NCBI RefSeq assembly: GCF_003853705.1
Contig: NZ_QTQI01000029.1
Coordinates: 33,875 to 97,874, forward strand
Origin: Burkholderia sp. Bp8992
GTDB taxonomy: Bacteria; Pseudomonadota; Gammaproteobacteria; Burkholderiales; Burkholderiaceae
DNA length: 64,000 bases
Direction of reading: 5' to 3'
Below are positions 16,055 through 25,344 of the stretch, in pieces. The translations under genes were made by a program, and so were the position numbers. The notes below the pieces were generated by a model that searched no databases, was not told the origin of the DNA, and saw only the letters and a program-made list of their open reading frames with translations. The first letter of the stretch is position 1; each line of letters opens with the position of its first letter.

Positions 16055-16849
16055 ATGGAACCCGATCAAGAGACCGCCGAGCCCATCCTGCTGCGCGACG
16101 CGCACGACGGTGTCGTCACGCTGAGGTTGAACCGCCCGCAGCAGTTCAACGCGTTGTCCGAAGCGATGCTCACGAGCCTGCACGACGCGTTCGATACGCT
16201 GGCGGCCGATCCGCACGTGCGCTGCGTTGTGCTGGCCGCCGAAGGCCGGGCGTTCTGCGCGGGCCACGACCTGCGGCAGATGCGCAGCAAGCCCGAACTC
16301 GACTACTACCGCACGCTGTTCGCGCAGTGCAGCCGCGTGATGCTCGCGATGCGCGCGTTGCCGGTGCCGGTGATCGCGCGCGTGCACGGCATCGCGACAG
16401 CGGCCGGCTGCCAGCTCGTCGCCGCATGCGACCTCGCGATCGCCGCCGATACCGCGCGCTTCGCGGTATCGGGCATCAACGTCGGGCTGTTCTGCTCGAC
16501 GCCGGCCGTCGCGCTGAGCCGCAACGTCGCCGCGAAGCGCGCGTTCGACATGCTCGTGACCGGACGATTCGTCGATGCGGCGACGGCCGCCGCGTGGGGG
16601 CTCGTCAACGAGGCCGTGCCCGAGGACGCGCTCGATGCGGCCGTCGCGCGCAAGGTCGCGGAGATCGTCGCGAAGAGCCCTGCCGCGGTGCGGTATGGCA
16701 AGCAGATGTTCTATCGGCAGCGCGAGTTGCCGCTCGACGAAGCCTATGCGTATGCGGGCGACGTGATGGCGCGCAACATGATGGAGGAGGATGCGGGCGA
16801 GGGGATCGACGCGTTTCTCGAGAAGCGCAAGCCGACGTGGCGTTCGTAG
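16055..16849 (+). CDS. Enoyl-CoA hydratase/isomerase family protein
   Basis: This 264-residue crotonase-fold protein has the two oxyanion-hole regions: FCAGHDLRQM (about 69-78) and HGIATAAGCQLVAACDLAIAA (about 115-135). The usual catalytic glutamate of hydratases in the second region appears replaced in GCQLVAACD, and a Cys-containing FCSTPAVALSRN follows. It may therefore act as an isomerase, or be of the ECHDC3-like subgroup, rather than a classical hydratase. ATG 16055 gives the expected N terminus, although no strong ribosome site is seen. There are about 200 untranslated bases after the MFS gene. Confidence 0.8.
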   Translation: MEPDQETAEPILLRDAHDGVVTLRLNRPQQFNALSEAMLTSLHDAFDTLAADPHVRCVVLAAEGRAFCAGHDLRQMRSKPELDYYRTLFAQCSRVMLAMRALPVPVIARVHGIATAAGCQLVAACDLAIAADTARFAVSGINVGLFCSTPAVALSRNVAAKRAFDMLVTGRFVDAATAAAWGLVNEAVPEDALDAAVARKVAEIVAKSPAAVRYGKQMFYRQRELPLDEAYAYAGDVMARNMMEEDAGEGIDAFLEKRKPTWRS

Positions 16850-16892
16850 CGCGTTCCCGTCGACTCACGCTCCGGTTCGCCGGACAGCAAAC

Positions 16893-16911
16893 GGGCCGCC
16901 CGAGGCGGCCC
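16893..16911 (-). terminator. Rho-independent terminator of alr
   Basis: GGGCCGCC-CGA-GGCGGCCC is a perfect 8-bp stem with a 3-base loop. On the minus strand it is followed by GTTTGCTG, a common Burkholderia terminator layout. It lies 32 bases beyond the alr stop and also faces the end of the enoyl-CoA hydratase gene. Confidence 0.65.
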
Positions 16912-16942
16912 GCAACCAAAACGGCATGTGCAGCGACGCCGG

Positions 16943-18064
16943 TCAGCGCCCGTAGCTGCCCGTGCGCAGCGCCGGCTGCACGGTCGACGCGCCCGGCGGC
17001 ACGATGACGACCGGCACGCGCGGCGCGAGCGCGCACATCAGCTCGTAGCCGATCGTGCCGCTGGCTTGCGCGACATCGTCCACCTTCACCTGGTCGCCCC
17101 ACAGCTCGACGCGCGATCCGATACCCGCGTTCGGGCACGGCGTCAGGTCGACGGTCAGCATGTCCATCGACACGCGGCCGACGATGCGCGTCATCACGCC
17201 GTCCACCGCGATCGGCGTGCCGGTCGGCGCGTGGCGCGGATAGCCGTCCGCATAGCCGCACGCGACGACGCCGATCCGCATCGGCTGGTCGGCCGTGAAG
17301 CGACGGCCGTAGCCGACGGTTTCTTCCGGCGACAGCGTCTGCACGCCGATGAGCTTGCTCGTCAGCGTCATCGCGGCCGTGAGCGGCGTGTCGGCGATAT
17401 GGCGTGACGCGCCCGTCGGCGACGCACCGTACAGGATCGTGCCGGGCCGCACCCAGTCGCGGTGCGCACGCGGGTGCCACAGCACGGCTGCCGAATTCGA
17501 CACCGAGCGCTCGCCCGGAATCCCGGCCGTGGTCGCGTCGAACTGGTCGAGCTGCCAGTCGACTTCACCTTCGTCGGCGTTCGCGAAATGCATCATCAGC
17601 GTGATCTTGCCGATCGACGGCGCGCTCGCCGCGCGCTCCCATGCCGCACGGAACACGGCGGGGCGATAGCCGAGCCGGTTCATCCCGGAATTCATCTTGA
17701 GCTGGATGTCGATCGGCTGTTGCGGCTTCGCGGCGATCAGCAGGTCGAGCTGTTCGTCGCAATGGACGCTCACCGTCAGCCGATGGCGATCGGCCAGTTC
17801 GACGTCGGCCGGCTCGAAGATCCCTTCGAGCAGCAGCACGGGCTTGTCCCAGCCGAGTTCGCGCACGCGCACGGCTTCGTCGAGATCGAGCAGCGCGATG
17901 CCGTCGGCGGCCGCGAGACCGGGGTAGATCCTGTCGATGCCGTGGCCGTACGCGTTGGCCTTGATCACGGCCCACACGCGCGATTGCGCGGCGGTGCGGC
18001 GAATGAAGTCGAGGTTGTGGCGGACGGCGTCAGGGCGGATATGGGCGACGATGGGACGGGGCAT
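16943..18064 (-). CDS. alr: Alanine racemase
   Basis: This 373-residue PLP enzyme interconverts L- and D-alanine for peptidoglycan synthesis or alanine catabolism. The PLP lysine is Lys35 in [11 protein letters not shown]. The opposite catalytic tyrosine is Tyr252 in ETVGYGRRF. The conserved [11 protein letters not shown] block, the HFANADE block and the [12 protein letters not shown] stretch are all present. Length fits the family (about 360). Whether it is the anabolic Alr or the catabolic DadX paralogue cannot be told, since no dadA is adjacent. Confidence 0.92.
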   Translation of the reverse strand: MPRPIVAHIRPDAVRHNLDFIRRTAAQSRVWAVIKANAYGHGIDRIYPGLAAADGIALLDLDEAVRVRELGWDKPVLLLEGIFEPADVELADRHRLTVSVHCDEQLDLLIAAKPQQPIDIQLKMNSGMNRLGYRPAVFRAAWERAASAPSIGKITLMMHFANADEGEVDWQLDQFDATTAGIPGERSVSNSAAVLWHPRAHRDWVRPGTILYGASPTGASRHIADTPLTAAMTLTSKLIGVQTLSPEETVGYGRRFTADQPMRIGVVACGYADGYPRHAPTGTPIAVDGVMTRIVGRVSMDMLTVDLTPCPNAGIGSRVELWGDQVKVDDVAQASGTIGYELMCALAPRVPVVIVPPGASTVQPALRTGSYGR

Positions 18065-18369
18065 GGTGATGGCTCGGGTCGGATGTCGTGCGGCGCGCGG
18101 CGGCGCGGATCGAAACGGCGGTCTGGCGCGATAGTGCGTCAGGCCAGTGTTGAGCGCTATCTTATTGGTGTTCGACCAGTTTTAATTAACGTATTTATCG
18201 ACGATTTGGTGGAAATTTTGGCGATCAAGCGTGCCGCCCGCAACTGCCCATGGCCTGTGCGGCGGCCGAGTCTCCCGTCTAGAAAACCGGTGCGCGAACA
18301 GCGCGGCGCAATGCTAAGCTCTCGGCGATCTTGCCATTGATCAATGTAATCATAACGGAGGAGACTTGG
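18065..18369. other. Divergent intergenic region between alr and MAPEG gene
   Basis: About 300 bases with a short AT-rich patch (18155-18215). It must hold promoters for alr and for the MAPEG gene, but no well-spaced -35/-10 pair was convincing. No small gene was found. Confidence 0.4.
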
Positions 18370-18741
18370 ATGACGACGTCCCAGCTGTGCTTGTTCATCG
18401 TGGCGCTGTTGCCGTTCCCGATGACGTTTCTTGCCAAGGCCCGCAAGGGCTACGACAACCGTACGCCGCGCGATTATCTGGCGAAGCTCGACGGCTGGCG
18501 CGCCCGCGCGCAGGCCGTGCATCAGAATTCATGGGAAGCGTTCGCGCTGTTCACGGCCGCGCTGGTGGTGGCGTGGCACAACGGCGCGAACGTGCATCGC
18601 GTCGACCAGCTCGCGATGGCGTTCGTCGCCATCCGTGTCGTCTATGCGTTGATGTACCTGCTGAACTGGGCGTCGCTGCGTTCGCTCGTGTGGACTGGCG
18701 GGATGGCGTGCGTCGTCGCGCTGTTCTTCGCCGCGCCGTAA
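18370..18741 (+). CDS. MAPEG-family membrane protein
   Basis: This 123-residue protein has four hydrophobic segments, of the kind called MAPEG (membrane-associated proteins in eicosanoid and glutathione metabolism). Typical features are the loop after the first segment (AKARKGYDNRTPR), then AVHQNSWEAFALF and AIRVVYALMYLLNW. Bacterial members are usually of unknown function, some with glutathione-transferase activity. ATG 18370 follows CGGAGGAGA. It is a single gene convergent with the next LysR gene. Confidence 0.8.
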   Translation: MTTSQLCLFIVALLPFPMTFLAKARKGYDNRTPRDYLAKLDGWRARAQAVHQNSWEAFALFTAALVVAWHNGANVHRVDQLAMAFVAIRVVYALMYLLNWASLRSLVWTGGMACVVALFFAAP

Positions 18742-18769
18742 GCGGCCGGTGAGCCGGGGCGCCGGCCGC
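18742..18769. terminator. Hairpin between convergent MAPEG and LysR genes
   Basis: GCGGCCGG (18742-18749) pairs with CCGGCCGC (18762-18769) over a 12-base loop, directly after the MAPEG stop. No T-run follows. Confidence 0.4.
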
Positions 18770-18780
18770 GAATGCCGGCG

Positions 18781-19731
18781 CTACGACGCGCCGCCCGCGC
18801 CCCGTGCGTGACTGTCGTTGGATGCGGGCGCAACCCGCTTGGCGACGAACGGCGGTGCTTCCGCTTCGCTGCGCAGGAACGCGATCAACGGATCGAGCAG
18901 CCGGTGCCGCGTCGACGGATGGCGGCGCAGCACGAAACGCCACGACGCATCGCGTGCGAGGCCCGGCACCAGCGGCACCAGGCGCCCGCTGCGCAGTTCG
19001 GGTTCGATCAGCGGCACGCGGCCGAGCGCGATGCCCGCACCGCCGAGCGCCGCACCGATCACCTGGCTGAAGCTGCTGTAACGCACGATCTTCGTCTCGA
19101 AGTCGTCCGGCAAGCCGAAGTGCACCGCCCAGTTGCGCCAGTCGATCTCGGGGCTGTCCTCGTGCATCTCCTGCAGCAGCCGCGAGCGGCACACGTACCC
19201 CGATGCGTACGGAAACAGTTCGGGGCTGCACACCGGGAACACGGTCTCCCGCATCAGTACGTCGTCGTCTGCGCGCAGCCGGTGCGCGGGCACGTGCACG
19301 ATCGCGAGGTCGACGCCGCTGCGCGCGAAATCCGGCTCGTCGTCGAGCACGATCGCATGCAGCGGGGTGTCGGGATGCAGTGAAGAGAATTCCGCAAGAC
19401 GGCGCGCGAGCCACATCGACGAAAACGGTGCGTTGGCGGACACGGTCAGCCGTTGCGCGGTGCCGCGAATCTCGGCACAGGCGTCGGTCAGGCGCGATAG
19501 TGCGTCGCTGACGGCCGGCAGCAGGCGTGTACCGGCCGGTGTGAGGCTGATGCCGCCGAGCCCCGTGCTGCGTTCGAGCAGCCTTGCGCCCAGCGATTCC
19601 TCGAGCGAGCGGATCTGGTGACTGACCGCGCTGGTCGACACGTTCAGCTCGACCGCCGCGCGCGCGAACCCGCCGAGGCGGACGGCCGCCTCGAAAGCAC
19701 GCAGCGCGCTAAGGGGAGGAAGGTGCGACAT
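18781..19731 (-). CDS. LysR-family regulator, GcvA-like
   Basis: This 316-residue regulator has an N terminus typical of the GcvA branch: LPPLSALRAFEAAVRLGGFARAA and STSAVSHQIRSLEESLGARLLER. The effector domain carries the GcvA-like DLAIVHVP and PVCSPELFP stretches and ends in a low-complexity tail. It faces the fused ABC exporter gene divergently with 119 bases between starts, so that exporter is the most likely target. The effector is unknown. Confidence 0.85.
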   Translation of the reverse strand: MSHLPPLSALRAFEAAVRLGGFARAAVELNVSTSAVSHQIRSLEESLGARLLERSTGLGGISLTPAGTRLLPAVSDALSRLTDACAEIRGTAQRLTVSANAPFSSMWLARRLAEFSSLHPDTPLHAIVLDDEPDFARSGVDLAIVHVPAHRLRADDDVLMRETVFPVCSPELFPYASGYVCRSRLLQEMHEDSPEIDWRNWAVHFGLPDDFETKIVRYSSFSQVIGAALGGAGIALGRVPLIEPELRSGRLVPLVPGLARDASWRFVLRRHPSTRHRLLDPLIAFLRSEAEAPPFVAKRVAPASNDSHARGAGGAS

Positions 19732-19850
19732 GGCGGGTATTGTAGTTGACTCAACACCCGTTGAAAAATCATCTTTTGCCGCGCGCGGGCGGTGCGGGTA
19801 GCCTCGATCCGGTCAAGAAAAAAGCAACGAATCACCGACCGGAGGGCTTC

Positions 19851-22800
19851 ATGTATTTCGACCGACGACTATGGGCAATGATGGCGGGACTGCGCTGGCG
19901 CGTGGCGGCAGCCGTCGCGCTCGGGCTGCTCGCGATGGGTGTCGGCATCCTGCGTTTCGTCTTTCTCGGCCGCGTGCTGGCGCTGGTTTTTGCCGGTGCG
20001 CCCGCACGCAGCATCGGCGAAGCCGTCGCTGCAACGGCCGCTTGCGTGCTGCTGCGCGCATGGCTCGACCATCGCCGCACGGTGCTCGCGCAACACACGG
20101 CCGGACGCGTGCAGGCCACGCTGCGCGCGCGGCTGTTCGACCGGATCGCGGCGCTCGGCCCCGCGTGGTTCAGCGGCGAGCGCACGGGCGGCGTGATGCT
20201 GGCCGTCGTCGACGGCGTCGAGCAGTTGCAGACCTTCTTCGGCGTCTACCTGCCGCAGCTCGTGATCGCCGCGTGCGCGCCGGTGATGATCTTCGCGGTG
20301 CTTGCATGGTGGGACGTGCCGACGGCCGCGATCCTGCTGGTCGCGGCGCTCGTCACGCTCGCGCTGCCGCAGCTCGTGCATCGCGCCGACAAGCGTGCGG
20401 CGCTCGCACGTTCGGCCGCGTTCAAGGCGTTCGGCGAGGAGTTTCTCGACGCGGTGCAGGGCCTGCCGACGCTGAAGGCGTTCGGGCAGGGCACCGCGTT
20501 CGGCGCGAAGCTCGCCGCGAAGGCGCGCGCGCTGTCGGACAGCACGTTCTGGGTGCTCGCGCTCGGCCTGCTGACGCGGTTCTTCACCGATCTCGGCACG
20601 GGCCTCGGCGCGGCCGCGGCGATCGTGGTGGGTGCGTGGCGCGTGCGGCACGGCGACATGAGCCTCGAGGCATTGCTGATCGTGCTGATGGCCGGCAGCG
20701 AAATCTTCCGGCCGCTGCGCGACCTGCGGGCGGTGTTGCACCAGGGGATGATCGGCCAGTCGGCGGCGAATGCGATCCATGCGCTGCTCGACGCGGGCAG
20801 CCACGCGCCTTCCGCCGACGCGCCGCGCGTAGCGGGCCTGCGGCCGGAGATTGCGTTCGACGACGTCAGTTTCGCGTATCCGGGGCGCCGCGCGGATGCG
20901 CACGCCGCGTTGAGCTTTACGGTTCGCGAAGGCGAAACGGTCGCCATCGTCGGGCCGAGCGGCGCGGGCAAGTCGACGATCGTGCGCCTGTTGCTGCGCC
21001 AGCACGATGCGCAGGGCGGTGCGGTACGCATCGGCGGCCACGACGTGCGCGCGCTCGACGCCGACCAGGTACGCGGCATGATCGCGGTGGTCGCGCAGGA
21101 TGCGACGCTGTTCGACGGCAGCGTGGCCGACAACCTGCGGCTCGGCCGCCCCGATGCGAGCGACGCCGAGATGATCGCGGCCGCGCGCGCCGCCAACGCG
21201 CACGATTTCATCTCGGCGCTGCCGGACGGCTATGCGACGCGCATCGGCGAACGCGGCCTCACGCTGTCGGGCGGCCAGCGCCAGCGCATCGCGATTGCCC
21301 GCGCGCTGCTGCGCGATGCGCCGATCCTGCTGCTCGACGAGGCGCTGTCGTCGGTCGACGCGGAGAACGAAGCGCTGATCCAGCAGGCGCTCGACCGGCT
21401 CACGCGCGGGCGGACGACGCTCGTGCTCGCACACCGGCTGTCCAGCGTGATCGGGGCCGATCGCATTCTCGTGCTCGACCAGGGGCGGGTGGTCGACGAA
21501 GGCACGCACGCGGCGCTGATCGCGCGCGACGGCCCGTATCGCCGGCTGATGGGGCCGCAGCTGGAGGCCGTCGCCGAATCCGTCGGCACGGCGGCGACGG
21601 CCGGCGCGACCGCGCGTGCGTCGTCGGGCCCGCAGGTGCGGCCGCTGAACGACGATGCAGCGACCATCGGCTGGCCGGAGACATGGCAGACGCTGCTGCG
21701 CTTCGTGCAGCCGTGGAAGGGCAAGGTCGTGCTGACCGTGCTGTTCGGGATCGGCCGCGTGCTCGCGTTCATCGGCGTCGGCGTGATCGGCGCGCTGGTG
21801 GTCGGCGCGGTGTCCTCCGGCCGCGTGAGCACCGCGCTCGTCGTCGCGCTGCTCGTGATCGCGCCGGTGGCGGCCGTGCTGCACTGGCTCGAATCGTGGC
21901 TCGCGCACGACATGGCGTACCGGCTGCTCGCGGAAATGCGCATCGCGCTGTTCGCGACGCTCGAACGCCTCGCGCCGGCCGGGCTGCTGCGCCGCCGTTC
22001 CGGCGATCTCGTATCGCTCGCGACGCAGGACGTCGAGACCGTCGAATATTTCTACGCGCACACGCTGGCGCCCGCGTTCGTCGCGGTATTGGTGCCGGCC
22101 GGCGTGCTGGTGTTGCTTGCTTCGATCGCGTGGCCGCTCGCGCTCGTGCTGCTGCCGTTCCTGCTGTGGGCCGGACTGGCGCCCGTGCTCGCGCGGCGCG
22201 ACGTCGACCGGCTCGGCACCGGCGCGCGCGAAGCGCTCGGCCAGCTCGGCGCGCACCTGACCGAAACGATCCAGGGGCTCGCGGAACTGACCGCGTTCCA
22301 GGCGATCGTGCGCCGTCGCGCGGCGTTCGTGGCCGAGGTCGACGCGTACCGCCGGCAGCGCGCGAAACTGCTCGACGACCTGTCGGCGCAAAGCGCCGCG
22401 CTGGAAGTCGCGAGCGGGCTCGGCGGGCTGGCGGTCGCGGCGCTCGGCGCGCTGTTGTGCGCACGCGGCTGGTTCCCGCATGAGTCGTTGCCGCTGCTGG
22501 TGCTGGTTGCCGTGGCCGCGTTCATGCCGGTGGCCGAAATCGGCCAGGTCGCGCGCCAGCTTGCCGACACGATCGCGTCGACGCGCCGCTTGCGTGCACT
22601 GGAGAAGGAGCCCGTGCCAGTGACGGACGGCACGCATGCGATGCCCGGCAATCCGGCCGTGCGTTTCGAAACCGCGTCGTTCACGTATCCGGGCCGCAGC
22701 GTGCCCGCGATCGACCGCGTGAGCTTCGACGTGCCGCCGGGCAGCACGGTCGCGCTGGTCGGCGCATCGGGCGCCGGCAAGTCGACGGTCGCGAGCCTGC

Positions 22801-23390
22801 TGCTGCGCTTCTGGGATCCGCAGCAGGGCCGCGTGACGCTCGGCGGCGTCGATCTGCGCGACCTGCGGCTCGACGACCTGCGACAGCACATCGCGCTGGT
22901 TGCGCAGGATACCTACCTGTTCAACGACACGCTCGAAGCGAACATCCGGCTTGCCGCGAACGACGCGTCCGACGCGGACGTGCAGCGCGCGATCGACCAT
23001 GCGGCGCTCGGCGACTTCGTCGCGCGGCTGCCGGACGGGCTCGCGACGCGCGTCGGCGAGCGCGGCGTGCAGCTGTCGGGCGGCCAGCGCCAGCGGGTCG
23101 CGATCGCGCGCGCCTTCCTGAAGGACGCGCCGGTGCTGATCCTCGACGAGGCGACGTCCCATCTGGATACGATCAGCGAGCAGCAGATCCGCGCGGCGCT
23201 GGAAGACCTGATGACGCAGCGCACGTCGATCATCATCGCGCACCGGCTGTCGACCGTGCGCAATGCCGACCTGATCCTCGTGATCGAACGGGGCAGCGTG
23301 ATCGAGGCGGGAAGCCACGTGGACCTGATGGCGCGACAGGGCGCGTATGCGCGGCTCGTGTCGCATCAGGCGAGCGGGGTGGCGGCGTGA
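19851..23390 (+). CDS. Single-chain fused ABC exporter, CydDC-like
   Basis: In this 1179-residue protein two complete exporter halves are joined. Half one has membrane segments in about residues 8-300 and a nucleotide-binding domain with Walker A GPSGAGKST (around 367), LSGGQRQR and a Walker B LLLDEA. Half two has membrane segments at about 620-910 and Walker A GASGAGKST (around 970), LSGGQRQR and LILDEA. The arrangement and the VDGVEQLQTFFGVYLPQ stretch resemble the CydD half of the CydDC thiol exporter, which carries cysteine/glutathione to the periplasm for cytochrome bd assembly. No cydAB genes are nearby, so substrate assignment is inference. ATG 19851 follows CGGAGGGC. Confidence 0.75.
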   Translation: MYFDRRLWAMMAGLRWRVAAAVALGLLAMGVGILRFVFLGRVLALVFAGAPARSIGEAVAATAACVLLRAWLDHRRTVLAQHTAGRVQATLRARLFDRIAALGPAWFSGERTGGVMLAVVDGVEQLQTFFGVYLPQLVIAACAPVMIFAVLAWWDVPTAAILLVAALVTLALPQLVHRADKRAALARSAAFKAFGEEFLDAVQGLPTLKAFGQGTAFGAKLAAKARALSDSTFWVLALGLLTRFFTDLGTGLGAAAAIVVGAWRVRHGDMSLEALLIVLMAGSEIFRPLRDLRAVLHQGMIGQSAANAIHALLDAGSHAPSADAPRVAGLRPEIAFDDVSFAYPGRRADAHAALSFTVREGETVAIVGPSGAGKSTIVRLLLRQHDAQGGAVRIGGHDVRALDADQVRGMIAVVAQDATLFDGSVADNLRLGRPDASDAEMIAAARAANAHDFISALPDGYATRIGERGLTLSGGQRQRIAIARALLRDAPILLLDEALSSVDAENEALIQQALDRLTRGRTTLVLAHRLSSVIGADRILVLDQGRVVDEGTHAALIARDGPYRRLMGPQLEAVAESVGTAATAGATARASSGPQVRPLNDDAATIGWPETWQTLLRFVQPWKGKVVLTVLFGIGRVLAFIGVGVIGALVVGAVSSGRVSTALVVALLVIAPVAAVLHWLESWLAHDMAYRLLAEMRIALFATLERLAPAGLLRRRSGDLVSLATQDVETVEYFYAHTLAPAFVAVLVPAGVLVLLASIAWPLALVLLPFLLWAGLAPVLARRDVDRLGTGAREALGQLGAHLTETIQGLAELTAFQAIVRRRAAFVAEVDAYRRQRAKLLDDLSAQSAALEVASGLGGLAVAALGALLCARGWFPHESLPLLVLVAVAAFMPVAEIGQVARQLADTIASTRRLRALEKEPVPVTDGTHAMPGNPAVRFETASFTYPGRSVPAIDRVSFDVPPGSTVALVGASGAGKSTVASLLLRFWDPQQGRVTLGGVDLRDLRLDDLRQHIALVAQDTYLFNDTLEANIRLAANDASDADVQRAIDHAALGDFVARLPDGLATRVGERGVQLSGGQRQRVAIARAFLKDAPVLILDEATSHLDTISEQQIRAALEDLMTQRTSIIIAHRLSTVRNADLILVIERGSVIEAGSHVDLMARQGAYARLVSHQASGVAA

Positions 23391-23750
23391 TTGATACGAC
23401 ATCGGCGCGTCGCCGGTAAACACATTCCGCAACATCCGTCGAATCGCGCTGACGGTTGGCGGCACGCGCGTGGTTGAACCGCTGACCGTCCGCGCGGACG
23501 AACGCGCGGGCGGCGCATGGCGCGCCGCCTTCCGTTGGCGGTTGGCGCCCGCCGTTGTCCGCAACCCGCGCCCGCCGCCACGCCCCTTTCTGCACGCGCC
23601 CGTCTTCCGCATACCCGCAAGCCGTGCGCCGGTCTGCCTGCCTCGCCGGACCCTTTCCCCGTTTCCTCCGATCAATCCGGCCCCGCGCGGCTCGGGTTTG
23701 TCTCGATGAATTTACCCGTTGCGGACTTTTTTGTTGTCGTAGTATCGCGA

Positions 23751-23780
23751 TTGACAACACTTGTTGCACTAATGTCTAAT
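23751..23780 (+). promoter_or_regulatory. Sigma-70 promoter of the amino-acid importer operon
   Basis: TTGACA (23751-23756), an 18-base spacer, then TCTAAT (23775-23780) match the consensus at 6/6 and 5/6 positions. The predicted transcript starts near 23787, giving a leader of about 80 bases before the ATG at 23869. The remaining upstream part of the 478-base gap (from 23391) shows no gene. Confidence 0.6.
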
Positions 23781-23796
23781 TCAACATCGCATGTTG
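23755..23796. promoter_or_regulatory. Two operator-like dyads overlapping the promoter
   Basis: CAACA-CT-TGTTG (23755-23766) overlaps the -35 box, and CAACAT-CGC-ATGTTG (23782-23796) covers the predicted start site. Their starts are 27 bases apart. The shared CAACA/TGTTG half-sites suggest one repressor bound at both. The regulator is not identified. Confidence 0.45.
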
Positions 23797-23868
23797 CGGT
23801 GCGGCTTGATGTCGTCGTTCCGCCGGCCCGTTGGCCGGTTACATCGCTCAATCATGCGGAGAGAAACC

Positions 23869-24621
23869 ATGAGTCGCCGTTCCTTCCTGAAAGTCATCGC
23901 GGTCGTCGCCGCGCTCGGCGCCAGCCTCGCACACGCGGATACCAAGACGCTCGTCGTCGGCACCGATACGTCGTTCATGCCGTTCGAGTTCAAGCAGGGC
24001 GACAAGTACGTCGGCTTCGATCTCGACCTGTGGGCCGAGATCGCGAAGGACCAGGGCTGGAAATACACGATCCAGCCGATGGATTTCGCGGGCCTGATCC
24101 CGGCGCTGCAGACGCAGAACATCGACGTCGCGCTGTCGGGGATGACGATCAAGGAGGAGCGCAAGAAGGCGATCGACTTCTCCGCGCCGTATTACGACAG
24201 CGGCCTCGCGGCGATGGTGCAGGCGGGCAACACGTCGATCAAGTCGATCGACGACCTGAACGGCAAGGTGATCGCCGCGAAGACGGGCACCGCGACGATC
24301 GACTGGATCAAGGCGCACCTGAAGCCGAAGGAGATCCGCCAGTTCCCGAACATCGACCAGGCCTACCTCGCGCTCGAAGCCGGCCGCGTCGACGCGGCGA
24401 TGCACGACACGCCGAACGTGCTGTTCTTCGTGAACAACGAAGGCAAGGGCAAGGTGCAGGTCGCGGGCCAGCCGGTCAGCGGCGACAAGTATGGAATCGG
24501 CTTCCCGAAGGGCAGCGCGCTCGTGCCGAAGGTAAATGCGTCGCTCGTGAAGATCAAGGCCGACGGCCGCTACGCGCAGATCTACAAGAAGTGGTTCGGC
24601 GCCGAGCCGCCGAAGATGTGA
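23869..24621 (+). CDS. Polar amino-acid ABC transporter, periplasmic binding protein
   Basis: This 250-residue GlnH/ArtJ-type binding protein has a signal peptide at about 1-22 (MSRRSFLKVIAVVAALGASLAHA split across the cleavage region). Mature motifs are TLVVGTDTSFMPFEF, VGFDLDLWAEIAK, VALSGMTIKEERKKAIDFS and GTATIDWIK. It binds a polar amino acid in the periplasm and delivers it to the permease encoded next. It resembles GlnH, but the ligand cannot be proven from sequence. ATG 23869 lies 7 bases after CGGAGAGA. It is the first gene of an apparent operon to 29069. Confidence 0.85.
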   Translation: MSRRSFLKVIAVVAALGASLAHADTKTLVVGTDTSFMPFEFKQGDKYVGFDLDLWAEIAKDQGWKYTIQPMDFAGLIPALQTQNIDVALSGMTIKEERKKAIDFSAPYYDSGLAAMVQAGNTSIKSIDDLNGKVIAAKTGTATIDWIKAHLKPKEIRQFPNIDQAYLALEAGRVDAAMHDTPNVLFFVNNEGKGKVQVAGQPVSGDKYGIGFPKGSALVPKVNASLVKIKADGRYAQIYKKWFGAEPPKM

Positions 24622-24687
24622 GCGTGACCGCGCGCCATGGCGCGGCCGGGTGGCCGCGCCGGTCTTGAATCGAACGGGGAGCAACAA

Positions 24688-25344
24688 GTGAATTTCGATT
24701 GGTCGGCGATATGGGCGGCGTTGCCGGACCTGATGGACGGGGTCCGGTTGACGGTGTTCATCGCATTTTTCGGGCTGGTGGGCGGGTTCATCGTCGGGAT
24801 GGTCGCGGGGATGTTCCGCGCGTACGGACCGAAGGCGATGAACGTGCTCGCACAGGTTTATATTGAACTGATCCGCGGCACGCCGATCGTCGTGCAGGTG
24901 ATGTTCCTGTATTTCGCGCTGCCGCTGCTCGCGCATATCCGCATCGACGGCCTGACGGCCGCGATCATCGCGATCACGGTGAATTCGGGCGCGTATCTGG
25001 CGGAAGTCGTGCGCGGCGCGCTGCTGTCGATCCCGAAGGGGCTGACGGAAGCGGGGCTCGCGATGGGGCTGTCGATGCCGCGCGTGCTGCTGAAGATCGT
25101 CGGGCCGCTGGCGTTCCGGCGGCTGATTCCGCCGCTCGGCAACCAGTGCATCGTGAGCCTGAAGGACACGTCGCTGTTCATCGTGATCGGCGTCGGCGAA
25201 CTGACGCGCAAGGGGCAGGAAATCATCGCGGGCAATTTCCAGGCGGTCGAGATCTGGAGTGCGGTGGCCGTCATTTACCTGATATTGACCGGCGTGATGA
25301 CGCTGACGCTTCGGCTCGTCGAAAAGCGGATGAGAATCTTATGA
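24688..25344 (+). CDS. Polar amino-acid ABC transporter, permease
   Basis: This 218-residue inner-membrane permease of the HisMQ/GlnP type has about five hydrophobic segments. The EAA loop reads [26 protein letters not shown] (split in two conserved parts), where the ATPase contacts it. The conserved [12 protein letters not shown] block in the N-terminal half is typical. It starts at GTG 24688 behind GGGAGCAAC. Its stop overlaps the start of the ATPase gene by 4 bases. One permease gene is present, so the transporter would use a homodimer. Confidence 0.9.
   Translation: MNFDWSAIWAALPDLMDGVRLTVFIAFFGLVGGFIVGMVAGMFRAYGPKAMNVLAQVYIELIRGTPIVVQVMFLYFALPLLAHIRIDGLTAAIIAITVNSGAYLAEVVRGALLSIPKGLTEAGLAMGLSMPRVLLKIVGPLAFRRLIPPLGNQCIVSLKDTSLFIVIGVGELTRKGQEIIAGNFQAVEIWSAVAVIYLILTGVMTLTLRLVEKRMRIL

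Noticed and set aside
19869-23675. Long minus-strand frame opposite the fused ABC exporter
   Set aside because: Its composition is extreme in Arg and Ala, and the plus-strand exporter has full Walker and signature motifs.
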